Source: Collinsella aerofaciens
GTDB lineage: Bacteria > Actinomycetota > Coriobacteriia > Coriobacteriales > Coriobacteriaceae
Direction: 5' to 3'
Assembly: GCF_028206795.1 (NCBI RefSeq)
Contig: NZ_JAQLFJ010000003.1
Location: 134,850-198,849 of the forward strand
DNA length: 64,000 bases
Shown here piece after piece: positions 1 to 11,656 of the stretch. The notes under the pieces are model-generated. The model saw nothing but the letters and a program-made list of their open reading frames with translations. It was not told where the DNA came from and ran no database searches. The translations under genes and the position numbers were made by a program. Numbering within the stretch: position 1 is the stretch's first letter; every line of letters starts with the position of its first letter.

Positions 1-515
1 GTCCAGACCACCCAGGCATCGATGGTGCCCAGGCACAGCTCGCCCGCTGCAGCGGCCTCGGCAGCCGCGGGAACGTTCGCGAGGATCCAGGCCATCTTAC
101 CCGCCGGGTAGTAGGGCGAGAGCACTAGACCCGTCGTGTCGCGCACCAGCTCGGCCACGCCCTCGCGCGCGGCCAGCTCGTCGCACAGCTCGCGGGCGCG
201 GGCGCACTGCCACACCACGGCGTCGCACAGCGGCTCGCCCGTCGTGCGGTTCCAGGCAACGGTAGTCTCGCGCTGGTTGGAGATGCCGATGCCGGCGACG
301 TCGGCCGGATCGACCCCGGTCTCCTCCACCACGGCGCGCGCCACGGCCAGCACGTTGGCGGCGATCTCGGCTGGATCATGGCTCACCCAGCCGGCCTCGT
401 TGACAATCTGGCGATGCGAGCGGTCGGCACGATGAATCAAATGGCCGCCCTCGTCCACCAGCAGCGCCTTGGTGCCCTGCGTGGATTGATCGATTCCGAT
501 GATGTATTTGCTCAT
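1..515 (-). CDS. FGGY-family carbohydrate kinase, glycerol kinase/xylulokinase type (3' end outside window)
   Basis: Only the first 171 codons are present. The N-terminus reads MSKYIIGIDQSTQGTKALLV, the ASKHA phosphate-binding motif of FGGY kinases. GIGISNQRETTVAWNRTTGE and a later GTIDAW segment are most like glycerol kinase or xylulokinase. The ATG at 513-515 follows a GGAGACAGGAGAG ribosome site. As the last gene after isomerase and transketolase genes, it probably phosphorylates the ketose made by the isomerase (inference). Substrate cannot be assigned because the C-terminal FGGY domain is missing from the window. Confidence 0.85.
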   Translation of the reverse strand, partial: MSKYIIGIDQSTQGTKALLVDEGGHLIHRADRSHRQIVNEAGWVSHDPAEIAANVLAVARAVVEETGVDPADVAGIGISNQRETTVAWNRTTGEPLCDAVVWQCARARELCDELAAREGVAELVRDTTGLVLSPYYPAGKMAWILANVPAAAEAAAAGELCLGTIDAWVVW

Positions 516-686
516 GTACTCTCCTGTCTCCCCCGTCGATTCAAAAACTACAACCCGACGGACAAGGAGCGAGCGGCCGGCAAGTGCCACAGATTGCCGT
601 GAAAGAGGAGCGCCGCGTACTCTGTGTACGCAAGCGACGGTTTGAACGGCAAGGTGCGGTGCTTGGCGGCCGCGCAGCGTCTGTTT

Positions 687-1628
687 CTACTGTTTGCCAA
701 GGAACTCGGCGACCGTCTTGGCGATTCCCTCGCCCGTCAGGCCGTAGTGCGCAAAGACCTCGGGGCTCGTGCCGGTGATGACCGGCGCGTCGGGCAGGCT
801 CAGGCACTTGACCGGACGCGGGCAGTGCTCACCCACGACCTGCGCGACCATGGAACCCAGGCCGCCGAAGGGACTGTGCTCCTCGACGGTCACGACGGCG
901 CGCGTGGCACCGGCGGCCTCGATCACGGCCTCGGCATCGAGCGGCTTGACGCAGTACATATCGAGCACCGTTGCCGAGATGCCCTGCTCGGCCAGCAGAT
1001 CGGCGGCGTCCACGGCGTGGCGGACCATCTCACCGGTAGCGACGATCGCCACATCGGTGCCGCGGCGCACCCAGGTGGCGCGGTCCATCTGGAACGGGCA
1101 CTCGTCCTCGGTGTACACGTCCTCCACCGGGTTGCGGCCCACACGGATGTAGGCCGGCTTGTTGTCGGCGACCAGGGCACGCACGAGCTCGGCGGTCTGG
1201 AAACGGTCGCTCGGCAGATATACGCGCATGTTGGGAATCGCGCTCATGGCGGCGATATCCTGCGCGGAGTGATGGCTCATACCGAGGGCGCCATAGGAAA
1301 CGCCGCCCGAGATACCGATGAGCTTGACGTTGGTGTTGGAGTACGAGACATCGACCTTGCACTGCTCATACGAGCGCGTGGTCACAAAGGACGCCGGCGA
1401 GGCGGCCCAGGCCTTCTTGCCGCACGAGGCCATGCCGGCGGCGATGCTCACCAGGTCCTGCTCGGCAATGCCGACCTCGACGGACTGCTGGGGATACTGG
1501 TCAAAGAACGGCGTGAGCGATGCAGAGCCGCGGGAGTCGGAGCACAGGACGACGATGTCCTTATCGGTTGCGGCGCCCTCGAGCAGCGTGTCGCAGATAG
1601 CCTTGCGGTTGGCGATCTTGTTAGCCAT
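687..1628 (-). CDS. Transketolase, C-terminal subunit
   Basis: 313 residues with pyrimidine-binding and transketolase-C domains, starting MANKIANRKAICDTLLEGA. GIAEQDLVSIAAGMASCGKK holds the conserved Glu region that activates thiamine diphosphate, and a later VVTVEEHSPFGGLGS segment is typical of the C-terminal domain. The gene starts inside the end of the N-terminal subunit gene with an 8-base overlap (1621-1628), so translation is probably coupled. A longer in-frame start at 1673 would lie further inside the neighbour and is less likely. Split transketolases of this kind act as a heterodimer that moves two-carbon ketol units in the pentose phosphate pathway. Confidence 0.92.
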   Translation of the reverse strand: MANKIANRKAICDTLLEGAATDKDIVVLCSDSRGSASLTPFFDQYPQQSVEVGIAEQDLVSIAAGMASCGKKAWAASPASFVTTRSYEQCKVDVSYSNTNVKLIGISGGVSYGALGMSHHSAQDIAAMSAIPNMRVYLPSDRFQTAELVRALVADNKPAYIRVGRNPVEDVYTEDECPFQMDRATWVRRGTDVAIVATGEMVRHAVDAADLLAEQGISATVLDMYCVKPLDAEAVIEAAGATRAVVTVEEHSPFGGLGSMVAQVVGEHCPRPVKCLSLPDAPVITGTSPEVFAHYGLTGEGIAKTVAEFLGKQ

Positions 1629-2457
1629 TGATGGCCTCCTTATGGGCAGCGAAATCGGCGATGATCTGGGCATATTCCTCGTCGTTGGGCAGGTGATGAT
1701 GCCAGGCGGCCTTATCCTCCATAACCGGCGAGCCGTAGCCCTTCACCGTGTTGAGGATGATAACCGTGGGCTTTCCCTTGGTCTCGGCGGCCAGCGTCAG
1801 CGCGGCGTCGATGGCCTGAATGTCGTTGCCCGGAATGGAGAGCACGTTCCAACCGAAGGCGGCCCAGCGCTCCTCCTGCGAGTCCTGCTTCATGACGTCC
1901 TCGGTGCTGCCGCTGATCTGCAGGCGGTTACGGTCCACGAGCGCGCACAGGTTATCAAGCTGGTAGTTGCCGCCGCTCATGGCGCCCTCCCAGACCGAGC
2001 CCTCGGCAAGCTCGCCGTCGCCCATGATGGTGTAGACGCGGTAGTCGCGGCCGTCCATCTTACCGGCAAGCGCCATGCCGACGGCCACGGGCAGACCATG
2101 GCCCAGCGAGCCCGAGTTCATCTCGATGCCCTTGAGCTTGTTGTTGGGGTGGCCGATGTAGGGGCTGCCGAACTTAGAGAAGCGGGCCTTGACGTCGTCG
2201 AGGTCCAGATAGCCCTCGTGGCAGAGTACCGCGTAGTAGGCCTCCATGGCATGGCCCTTGGAGAGCACGAAGCGATCGCGGTTGGGATCGTCGACGGTCT
2301 CGGGCGAAATGTTGAGGTGGTTGGCGTAGAGGGTCATGAGGGCGTCGATCACCGACATGTCGCCGCCGATGTGGCCGCCGGCGCCAGCCATGATGATATC
2401 GACGCAATCGCGGCGCAGGTCCCAACGCAGGGACTCAAGCTCTTCAATCGTTGCCAT
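1621..2457 (-). CDS. Transketolase, N-terminal subunit
   Basis: 278 residues forming the thiamine-diphosphate-binding half. Visible motifs are AGAGGHIGGDMSVIDALMTL, FVLSKGHAMEAYYAVL and GSLGHGLPVAVGMALAGK, and the GDGELAEGSVWEG segment is the GDG...N-type cofactor motif. The ATG at 2455-2457 lies two bases after the isomerase stop, and a GGAGAG ribosome site lies within the end of that gene. With the C-terminal subunit it makes one enzyme. Its place in a LacI-controlled sugar operon suggests a paralogue dedicated to one sugar pathway rather than the housekeeping copy (inference). Confidence 0.93.
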   Translation of the reverse strand: MATIEELESLRWDLRRDCVDIIMAGAGGHIGGDMSVIDALMTLYANHLNISPETVDDPNRDRFVLSKGHAMEAYYAVLCHEGYLDLDDVKARFSKFGSPYIGHPNNKLKGIEMNSGSLGHGLPVAVGMALAGKMDGRDYRVYTIMGDGELAEGSVWEGAMSGGNYQLDNLCALVDRNRLQISGSTEDVMKQDSQEERWAAFGWNVLSIPGNDIQAIDAALTLAAETKGKPTVIILNTVKGYGSPVMEDKAAWHHHLPNDEEYAQIIADFAAHKEAING

Positions 2458-2459
2458 TT

Positions 2460-3860
2460 CTACTCTCCTCGCAGGTAGGCTTTGACGTCTTCTTCGATGG
2501 GGTCGTACAGGTCGGGGACAATGCCGAGGTATTTGCATGCCTCGTAGAGCACCGGCACCACGTTGGCGTGAATGGCAACGCAGTGGTGGATGTAGGGACC
2601 CTCGACGATCTTGGCCTCGAGGCGTTTGAGGTTGTCGACCTCGACCCACAGGTAGGTGCCCATGCCGGCCGGGCCGTCGATGCCGCGGGCGTTGCCCAGC
2701 AGCAGCGAGTACTCGCCGTTGTCGCCGTCAAAGCGAGCAAGGGTGAGGTCGCCGTGCTTGGCCTCGGCCGTCAGCGCGCCGGGGTGATCGAACGCCAGCG
2801 GGTAGGTGAGCTTGGGCTTGACGGCCGCACAGCTGCAGGGCCAGGGGCCACAGTGCTGCAGCAGCTCGCCGTTCTCGTTATCGGGATGGCGCACGGTCCA
2901 GTCGGCGAACATGCCGCGGTGACGACCCAAATCGGCAGCCTCGACCATCAGCGCGGTGATGGCGCCGTGGATATCGGTCTCGCATACGATGGGGATACCC
3001 ATCTCGTTGAGGATGGCGTTGGCGGCGCAGGGCATAATGCCCAGCTCGTCCTGAAGCGCGTTCCAGCACTGGATGGCACCGCCGTTGCAGCCGTACTTCT
3101 TTACCAGGCGCTTCATGGCGATGGCGAGACCGGCAACGGCGGGAACCTTGTCCTCGGGGATGCAGATCTCAAAGCTGTCGCTAATGTGGGCGAGCATGGC
3201 GGACATGGCCTGCTCGTCGGTCTGGGCGTCGCGCACGGCCTGGACAAGCTCGGTCATGGGGATGGGCGAAAGCTGGATGTTGAACTTCTCGAGCAGCTCG
3301 CCCTCGTTGCACATGGTCGACCAGAAGTCGAACGGGCGGGTGGCCATCTGCAGGATGCGGGTGTGCTTGAAGGTCTTGACCACGTTGCACACGGCCAAGA
3401 AGTCCCAAACGCCGCGCTCGAACTCGGGGTCGGTCAGGCGGCAGTTGGTCATATAGGTGAAGGGAACCTGGAAGCGGCGAAGTACCTTGCCGGTGGCGAA
3501 CAGGCCGCACTGGCTATCGCGCAGACGGGTACCATCGGGCTCGGGGCGCTCGTCGCGCGGGCCCCACAGCAGCACGGGCAGGCCGAGCTCGCGGGCAAGG
3601 CGGGCGCAAACGTACTCGGTGCCAAAGTTGGCGTGGCACAGCATGATGCCGTCGACGCCCTCGGCGCGGAACTTTTTGACGATAGGCTCGATATGGCTGT
3701 CGTCGAACAGCAGGCCCTCGTCGTTGATATCGTCGATATCCACGATGTCGACGCCGATCTCGCGCAGGCGATCAGCCGTCAGCCCGCGATACTTGATCGC
3801 GTCCGGCGCGCTAAAGATGCTGCGGCGCGTGGGCACAAAACCGAGCTTGATCTTATCCAT
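2460..3860 (-). CDS. L-fucose/L-arabinose isomerase-family protein
   Basis: 466 residues resembling the L-fucose isomerase superfamily. The N-terminal Rossmann-like half includes LGLPVLLWGPRDERPEPDGT. A central segment, GIPIVCETDIHGAITALMV, carries Glu/Asp residues like the metal ligands of FucI, and late His-rich segments (EGPYIHHCVAIHANVVPV) could complete the metal site. It would interconvert an aldose and a ketose. It is shorter than classical FucI (about 590 residues), so the substrate is open. First gene after the regulator, with ribosome site GGGGAGG and ATG at 3858-3860. It is followed without a gap by transketolase and kinase genes, so a pentose or deoxyhexose route is likely (inference). 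Confidence 0.8.
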   Translation of the reverse strand: MDKIKLGFVPTRRSIFSAPDAIKYRGLTADRLREIGVDIVDIDDINDEGLLFDDSHIEPIVKKFRAEGVDGIMLCHANFGTEYVCARLARELGLPVLLWGPRDERPEPDGTRLRDSQCGLFATGKVLRRFQVPFTYMTNCRLTDPEFERGVWDFLAVCNVVKTFKHTRILQMATRPFDFWSTMCNEGELLEKFNIQLSPIPMTELVQAVRDAQTDEQAMSAMLAHISDSFEICIPEDKVPAVAGLAIAMKRLVKKYGCNGGAIQCWNALQDELGIMPCAANAILNEMGIPIVCETDIHGAITALMVEAADLGRHRGMFADWTVRHPDNENGELLQHCGPWPCSCAAVKPKLTYPLAFDHPGALTAEAKHGDLTLARFDGDNGEYSLLLGNARGIDGPAGMGTYLWVEVDNLKRLEAKIVEGPYIHHCVAIHANVVPVLYEACKYLGIVPDLYDPIEEDVKAYLRGE

Positions 3861-3886
3861 GTACGTCCTCCCCTAATCACATGTTC

Positions 3887-3946
3887 AGTAAACAGATGTG
3901 TGTTTCGTTTTGTTCTGTTTACTAAATGTTTTACTCTTCTGTTTAG
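3887..3946 (-). promoter_or_regulatory. Operator-like repeats before the isomerase operon
   Basis: AGTAAACAGA (3887-3896) is perfectly repeated in inverted form as TCTGTTTACT (3914-3923). On the minus strand 3946-3930 reads CTAAACAGAAGAGTAAA, which matches the regulator's own upstream region (5211-5227) at 16 of 17 bases. The sites lie 27-86 bases before the isomerase start. They are probably bound by the LacI-family protein encoded next door (inference). Confidence 0.6.
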
Positions 3947-4026
3947 AAGTTTAGCGCGAAATACCCGTAGACGGTAGAGAAATCAGCCCAAACGGTATGT
4001 AAACGAACTGAACATACAAGGGAAAC

Positions 4027-4056
4027 AAAAAGAGGACCCTGAAGGATCCTCTTTTG
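4027..4056 (-). terminator. Rho-independent terminator of the LacI-family gene
   Basis: AAAAGAGGA and TCCTCTTTT form a stem (4028-4036 with 4047-4055) with an extra CCT/AGG pairing inside. On the minus strand the stem is followed by TTTTTGTTT. It lies about 60 bases past the stop of the regulator gene and before the operon promoter. Confidence 0.75.
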
Positions 4057-4117
4057 AATAGCGCTATGTTTACTGCCCTGGCGTGCTTTGACACGCCGCA
4101 GACGATGCCGTCTCCGC

Positions 4118-5128
4118 CTAGATCTCGCGCACGCTCTGGCGCTCGACAAAATAGGTCGACACGGCCGTTTTGCAGGTATAGCTCTTGGGATTGCGGATGT
4201 TACCCACCAGACGGCGCACCGCGATCTCGCCCACCTCGTGTTTGGGAACATGCACCGTGGTGAGTGGCGGGTTGGAGAAGGCGCCCAGAGATAGGTCGTC
4301 AAAGCCGATGATCGAGACATCCTCGGGCACGCGAATGCCGTGCTCGTTGAACGCGCGCATGGCACCCACGGCGAGCACGTCGTTCTCGGCAAAGAAAGCC
4401 GTCGGCAGGTCGTCGCGTGAGACGCTGTCGAGCCATGCACCCATATCGCGATAGGCACCTTCGAGCGTGGTGCCCAGCGTGACGTGCCATGCCGGATTGG
4501 CCTCGAGGTCCGCATCCTCAAGCGCTTGGCGATAGCCGCGCTCGCGATCCTTAAAGTTGCGGATACGAAGATCGCCTGCCAGATAGCCGATTTGCCTGTG
4601 ACCCTTCTCGATAAGGTAGTCCACGGCGCGCAGCACCGAATCGGTATTGGCAATGACTACGGCATCAAAGTACTGGCGGTCGCTCCAGCCGTCGAGCACG
4701 ATCAGGTGGGCGGCAGCGTTGGCGAACAGGGCGTAATCTTCCTCACCCAGCTCGGTACCCATCAGCACGATGGCGGCAGACGGGTCGGCGATCAGGCCCT
4801 CGACCTGCGGACGCACGGCGTCCAGGTCGCTAAAGTCGAGCGAGACAAAGCTCGTGCTCATGCCGTGGCGACGCGCCTGGCGCTCCACGCCCTCAATAAC
4901 CGCGGGATGGAAGGTGCTCTCGTCCAGGATGGCGCCCGTCTTGCGCGCGAGCACAAACTGGATGCTCTCGAGCTGCGTCGACTGCTGATAGCCGAGCGAC
5001 TGCGCGCACTCCAGGATGACTTTGGCGGTCTCCTCGCTCACGCTGCGCTTGCGGTTGAGCGCGTTGGACACGGTCGCAGGCGAAAAACCGGTGATGCGGC
5101 TGATTTCGCGAACACTTGCTTTGGCCAT
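4118..5128 (-). CDS. LacI-family transcriptional regulator
   Basis: 336 residues. The first 60 form a LacI helix-turn-helix (VREISRITGFSPATVSNALN) followed by the hinge region. The rest is a periplasmic-binding-protein-like sugar sensor, with the typical VPEDVSIIGFDDLSLGAFSN stretch late in the protein. The start at 5126-5128 has a GGGGG site and gives the normal LacI N-terminus; an in-frame upstream ATG at 5209 would add 27 unlikely residues. It lies in line with and just upstream of the isomerase-transketolase-kinase operon and most likely represses it until the sugar is present (inference). Confidence 0.93.
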   Translation of the reverse strand: MAKASVREISRITGFSPATVSNALNRKRSVSEETAKVILECAQSLGYQQSTQLESIQFVLARKTGAILDESTFHPAVIEGVERQARRHGMSTSFVSLDFSDLDAVRPQVEGLIADPSAAIVLMGTELGEEDYALFANAAAHLIVLDGWSDRQYFDAVVIANTDSVLRAVDYLIEKGHRQIGYLAGDLRIRNFKDRERGYRQALEDADLEANPAWHVTLGTTLEGAYRDMGAWLDSVSRDDLPTAFFAENDVLAVGAMRAFNEHGIRVPEDVSIIGFDDLSLGAFSNPPLTTVHVPKHEVGEIAVRRLVGNIRNPKSYTCKTAVSTYFVERQSVREI

Positions 5129-5210
5129 TGTTCCCCCTAGCAACGGTCGTGGCGGAGCATCGTGGCCTGACCGCCCCGTGACTCGACAACTAAACGACCG
5201 CAAATTCAAT

Positions 5211-5245
5211 CTAAACAGAATAGTAAATGTTTAATAGCTAGTTTA
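5211..5245 (+). promoter_or_regulatory. Operator-like motif before the LacI-family gene
   Basis: CTAAACAGAATAGTAAA at 5211-5227, followed by TGTTTAATAGCTAGTTTAG, is nearly the same as the motif before the isomerase gene (3930-3946, other strand). It lies about 85-120 bases upstream of the regulator start, which suggests autoregulation by the LacI-family protein. Confidence 0.55.
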
Positions 5246-5310
5246 GCCTGTTGTCAAGCGAAGCGACGCGACTATTCCCCCAACGGGCGCATTTGTCCAT
5301 CTTAACGTTA

Positions 5311-8324
<3,014 letters not shown>

Positions 8325-8394
8325 CATTGGCTCCTTTGCACAATCTTGGCTTACTGTTCGAATCGGCAAAGGTCATGCCCCGAATGGCTACGGG

Positions 8395-9234
8395 TTACAA
8401 TCCTTTTTTGGAGATGATCCGGTTGAGATGGATCATCAGATAGAGTTCCTCCTCCTCGGAGAGCGTGGCGTCCCACGTTTCACGACAATAGGAACCGATA
8501 TGCTTCACGCACTCTGCCAACTGCGGAAACTCCTCACGAAAGTTCTTGTACATCTGCATGTTGGCGCTGTTCAGCGACTCGCCGGCTTGAATGCGCTTGA
8601 ACAGGTACCGCAGATGCGTGGCATAGCGAGTGAAATCGTAGGAATCGCGGTCAACGATGATGCGAAAATCACTCTCGACGATCTCAGTGACATCTTCTAG
8701 CATATCGTCAAACTGCTTGGTGGGTTTGCTCGCGGTCTCGATGGCCTGAACAACCCGCGCATTGACGAGATTCATGGCAATGCTGGCAATCTCTTCTTTG
8801 GGAAGTCGTTCACCAAGCTCCTTTTCGAGCCTCATAACGATAAACTGCGCCGCTTTGTATTCCTTAGGATATGTCTCGCGCACTTCATAGGCGAGAGGCA
8901 TCGCAATACGAAAACCCTTTTGCGCGCGCTCCACCGCAAATGACAGGTGATCGGCCATGAACAATGTCGCCTTGGTCGACAGATCATAGGGCAGCTCGTT
9001 GGCGACGATGTCCATCACCTTGGCCGTGAACATCACGATCTCAGAAGGAAGGTCGCGCATGACGTCCTGCCCTTTGGGGTCGATGTCATAAAACGTATGC
9101 TCAATCTTAGAGAGCGGCAGCTCGCGGGGAAATTCTCCCCCAAACCCGACGCCCCTGCCCATGGCGATCACGTCGCGCCCCTGCCCGTCGCGGCAAAGAA
9201 CGGCATTGTTGTTGAGCTTTTTAATCGCAAGCAT
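8395..9234 (-). CDS. BglG/LicT-family transcription antiterminator
   Basis: 279 residues. The N-terminal RNA-binding CAT domain starts MLAIKKLNNNAVLC, and MGRGVGFGGEF is typical. Two PTS-regulation domains follow with their His motifs (MADHLSFA in the first, YLMIHLNRI in the second). It binds an RNA antiterminator and prevents a leader terminator from forming when the sugar is present. Matching RAT sequences and a terminator stand directly before it (9270-9366), so it most likely controls its own operon. Ribosome site AAGGAGG just before the start. Confidence 0.94.
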   Translation of the reverse strand: MLAIKKLNNNAVLCRDGQGRDVIAMGRGVGFGGEFPRELPLSKIEHTFYDIDPKGQDVMRDLPSEIVMFTAKVMDIVANELPYDLSTKATLFMADHLSFAVERAQKGFRIAMPLAYEVRETYPKEYKAAQFIVMRLEKELGERLPKEEIASIAMNLVNARVVQAIETASKPTKQFDDMLEDVTEIVESDFRIIVDRDSYDFTRYATHLRYLFKRIQAGESLNSANMQMYKNFREEFPQLAECVKHIGSYCRETWDATLSEEEELYLMIHLNRIISKKGL

Positions 9235-9269
9235 TATTGAACCTCCTTTCGGAATTATCAAAAAGAAAA

Positions 9270-9323
9270 GGCATGACTGCAAATAGCCGAGCTATCGCGG
9301 TCATGCCTTACCAGTAACAATCC
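9270..9323 (-). promoter_or_regulatory. RAT antiterminator site overlapping a terminator, BglG leader
   Basis: Minus strand from 9323 reads GGATTGTTACTGGTAAGGCA, which agrees with the start of the LicT/SacY RAT consensus. Its 3' part is the 5' arm of a strong hairpin: GGCATGACTGC (9270-9280) pairs with GCGGTCATGCC (9297-9307), extended by ATAGC/GCTAT, and is followed by TTTTCTTTTT on the minus strand. The two structures exclude each other, the classic BglG-family switch. Confidence 0.88.
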
Positions 9324-9337
9324 GTTGTATCGAGGCG

Positions 9338-9366
9338 CGGGCATGCCTCCCTAGAAGTAACAATCC
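9338..9366 (-). promoter_or_regulatory. Second RAT-like site upstream of the first
   Basis: Minus strand from 9366 reads GGATTGTTACTTCTAGGGAG, sharing the first 11 bases GGATTGTTACT with the RAT at 9323. A GAGGC/GCCTC stem (9331-9348) overlaps it. It may be a second antitermination step or a remnant duplication. Confidence 0.6.
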
Positions 9367-9494
9367 GCGCAGCAAAGAATGATAGCCCATATCTTCGCGG
9401 GGAGCACCGTCCACAGCCGACCAACGGTAGCATATCGTCCGTGAACGGTTTTGGAAGCGTTGAAACGATTGGGAGGCCGTCTCAATCTTGCGGA

Positions 9495-10469
9495 TCAGCC
9501 AAGGACACGGGCCATACGCGTCTTGAACTCGGTCAGGAAGCGCGGGGCGTCGACGGTCAGCGCCACAAGCGCGCTCTTGTCCGGATCGGACAGGCGGTGC
9601 TCGTCGCAGATAGTGCGGCCGCGATACTCACCCAGCAAGTCAACACGCAGGTTACAGCCGAGCGCACCCACGAGCGTTGGATCAATCGCCACGGCAACCG
9701 CCAGCGGATCATGCAGCGCGCAGCCGCCCAGGTAGGGCGCGTTCATCTCGTACGAGCCAATGTAGTGCTCGACCATGCTCGCAAATGCGCAGCCAGCCAT
9801 AGTGCCCGAGCCCGTCCAGCCGGCAATGTCGCGGCGTGTGAGCACCACGCGATGCGTCACGTCCAGACCCACCATGGTGAGCTTACGGCCCGAGCGCAGC
9901 ACCGCGTCGGCTGCCTCGGGGTCGCTCGCCATGTTGGCCTCGGCGCCCGCGCTCACGTTGCCGGGCACAGTCAGGGCACCGCCCATCACGACCACGCGGC
10001 CGATGGACATCATCGCCGCCGCATCGCGCTCCAGGGCGAGCGCCAGGTTGGAGAGCGGGCCAGTCGCTACGTAGACCAGATCGGGGCCATAGGTACGCGC
10101 GGCATCAATCAGGTAATCGACCGCCGCATTGCCGTCGGCCGACGTCGCGCCCACCGGCTCGTACGGCGAGGCGGGCACGCTTGCGCCGCCAATACCGTTC
10201 TTGCCGTGAATGAGCGCGGTGGACGCCGGCGGCGTGTAGGGTTCGGTCGCCTTCATGGGACGATCGGCGCCCAGGTACACCGGCACCTCGGGACGGCCCA
10301 ACAGGTCGAGCACCGCCAAGCAGTTGTGCGCCGACTGCTCGACGCGCACGTTGCCAAAGCACGTGGTGACGCCGACGAGCTCCACCTCGGGACTCGCGAT
10401 GACATAGGCGAGCGCCATCGCATCGTCCACACCCATATCCAGATCAAGGATCAGCTTCTTGATTGCCAT
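9495..10469 (-). CDS. Inosine-uridine-preferring nucleoside hydrolase family protein
   Basis: 324 residues. The N-terminal DLDMGVDDAMAL (from residue 9) is the calcium-binding DxDxGxDDA motif of the family. TGPLSNLALAL and VVVMGGAL segments also match. It would hydrolyse ribonucleosides to base plus ribose. The ribokinase gene ends four bases before its start, so the pair makes and then phosphorylates ribose, a nucleoside salvage unit. The nucleoside preference cannot be read from sequence. Confidence 0.92.
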   Translation of the reverse strand: MAIKKLILDLDMGVDDAMALAYVIASPEVELVGVTTCFGNVRVEQSAHNCLAVLDLLGRPEVPVYLGADRPMKATEPYTPPASTALIHGKNGIGGASVPASPYEPVGATSADGNAAVDYLIDAARTYGPDLVYVATGPLSNLALALERDAAAMMSIGRVVVMGGALTVPGNVSAGAEANMASDPEAADAVLRSGRKLTMVGLDVTHRVVLTRRDIAGWTGSGTMAGCAFASMVEHYIGSYEMNAPYLGGCALHDPLAVAVAIDPTLVGALGCNLRVDLLGEYRGRTICDEHRLSDPDKSALVALTVDAPRFLTEFKTRMARVLG

Positions 10470-10473
10470 TGTT

Positions 10474-11469
10474 CTACTCCGCTTCTCCGTCTACATCCAA
10501 ACCGTCTAAACCAAACTTGTGCTCGACTTCCGCACGCGTGGGAATTGATTGCCGAGCGCCCAGGCGCGACACCGTCACCGCCGAGGCGCGAGCACCCGCC
10601 GCCATGCACTCAAAGAGCGGCAGGCCCTCCAGACGAGCCGCCGCCAACGCGCCGATAAACGTATCGCCCGCGGCCGTCGTATCGACCACCGCGCTCGAAA
10701 GCGCCGGCATGCGCAGCGGCTCACCGCCATCGCCGAGCGTAACCGAGCCGGCGCCGCCCAACGTGATGACCGCAGCCCCGGCGCCCTTGTCGAGCAGCGC
10801 ATTGAGCGCGGCGACGCAACTCGCATCATCCGTGGGCAGAATGCCCGTCAGTACCTGGCACTCGGTCTCGTTGGGGCAGACCAGGTCGACCGCAGGCCAG
10901 ACCTCCGCAGGCAGGTCGCAGGCGGGCGCCGGGTTAAAGATCGTATAGAACCCCAGCTCGTGAGCACAAGCAAGCGCCTCGGCCGTCGCCGCAAGGTCAC
11001 ATTCGCCCTGGGCAATAAAGACGCTTCCGACAGCCGGGGCAATCTCGCTGGCATCGCCGTCGAGCTCGTCGGCCACCAAGCGCCTCAGTGCGCGGGCAAC
11101 GTCCTCGCCCGCAAGCGCATGGTTGGCGCCCGGCGACAGCACGATGCGGTTGTCGCTCTCACAGCGAATGATAGTCGCGGTACCGGTCTCCACGTCATCG
11201 CGACGCGCCACAAACTCAACGCCCACGCCGGCATCCTGGAGCCCTGCCACAAGCGCATCGCCAAAGGTATCGCGCCCAACAGCGCCGATCATGCACGTGC
11301 GCGCACCCATGCGCGCAGCGGCAACGGCCTGATTGGCTCCCTTACCGCCGGCGTTGGTGATAAAACCGCTGCCACCGACGGTCTCGCCCGCGCGCGGCAT
11401 GCGCTCGCACGCCACCGAAAGGTCCATGTTCATGCTGCCGAACACCGCAACGATGCTGTGATCCGCCAT
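10474..11469 (-). CDS. rbsK: Ribokinase (PfkB family)
   Basis: 331 residues. The N-terminal FGSMNMDLSVACERMPRAGE and NAGGKGANQAVAAARMGA are ribokinase substrate-binding motifs. DTTAAGD (263-269) holds the catalytic base Asp269 and the anion hole. ATG at 11467-11469 has a GAGG site; a longer reading frame upstream has no family similarity. It phosphorylates ribose at O5. First of a two-gene operon with the nucleoside hydrolase. Confidence 0.92.
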   Translation of the reverse strand: MADHSIVAVFGSMNMDLSVACERMPRAGETVGGSGFITNAGGKGANQAVAAARMGARTCMIGAVGRDTFGDALVAGLQDAGVGVEFVARRDDVETGTATIIRCESDNRIVLSPGANHALAGEDVARALRRLVADELDGDASEIAPAVGSVFIAQGECDLAATAEALACAHELGFYTIFNPAPACDLPAEVWPAVDLVCPNETECQVLTGILPTDDASCVAALNALLDKGAGAAVITLGGAGSVTLGDGGEPLRMPALSSAVVDTTAAGDTFIGALAAARLEGLPLFECMAAGARASAVTVSRLGARQSIPTRAEVEHKFGLDGLDVDGEAE

Positions 11470-11656
11470 GGAAACCTCCTCGTCTTCAGGCTTTGCGCCC
11501 ACCGTCGACCAACGATTGTGCACTCTCGCACCCCCTATAACTTTAGTCCACTTTGATGTGGACGCGCGCTTGAGCTTGCGCCAGCAGCAAGCATTCACAG
11601 GGGCAGGCAGCTACAATGAATACATGCTGATTATTCTCGTCATTGGATGATGTTTT

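Noticed and set aside
2451..3977. Long open frame (508 codons) on the plus strand opposite the isomerase gene
   Set aside because: It is antisense to a gene with clear family motifs; long opposite-strand frames are common at this GC and codon bias.
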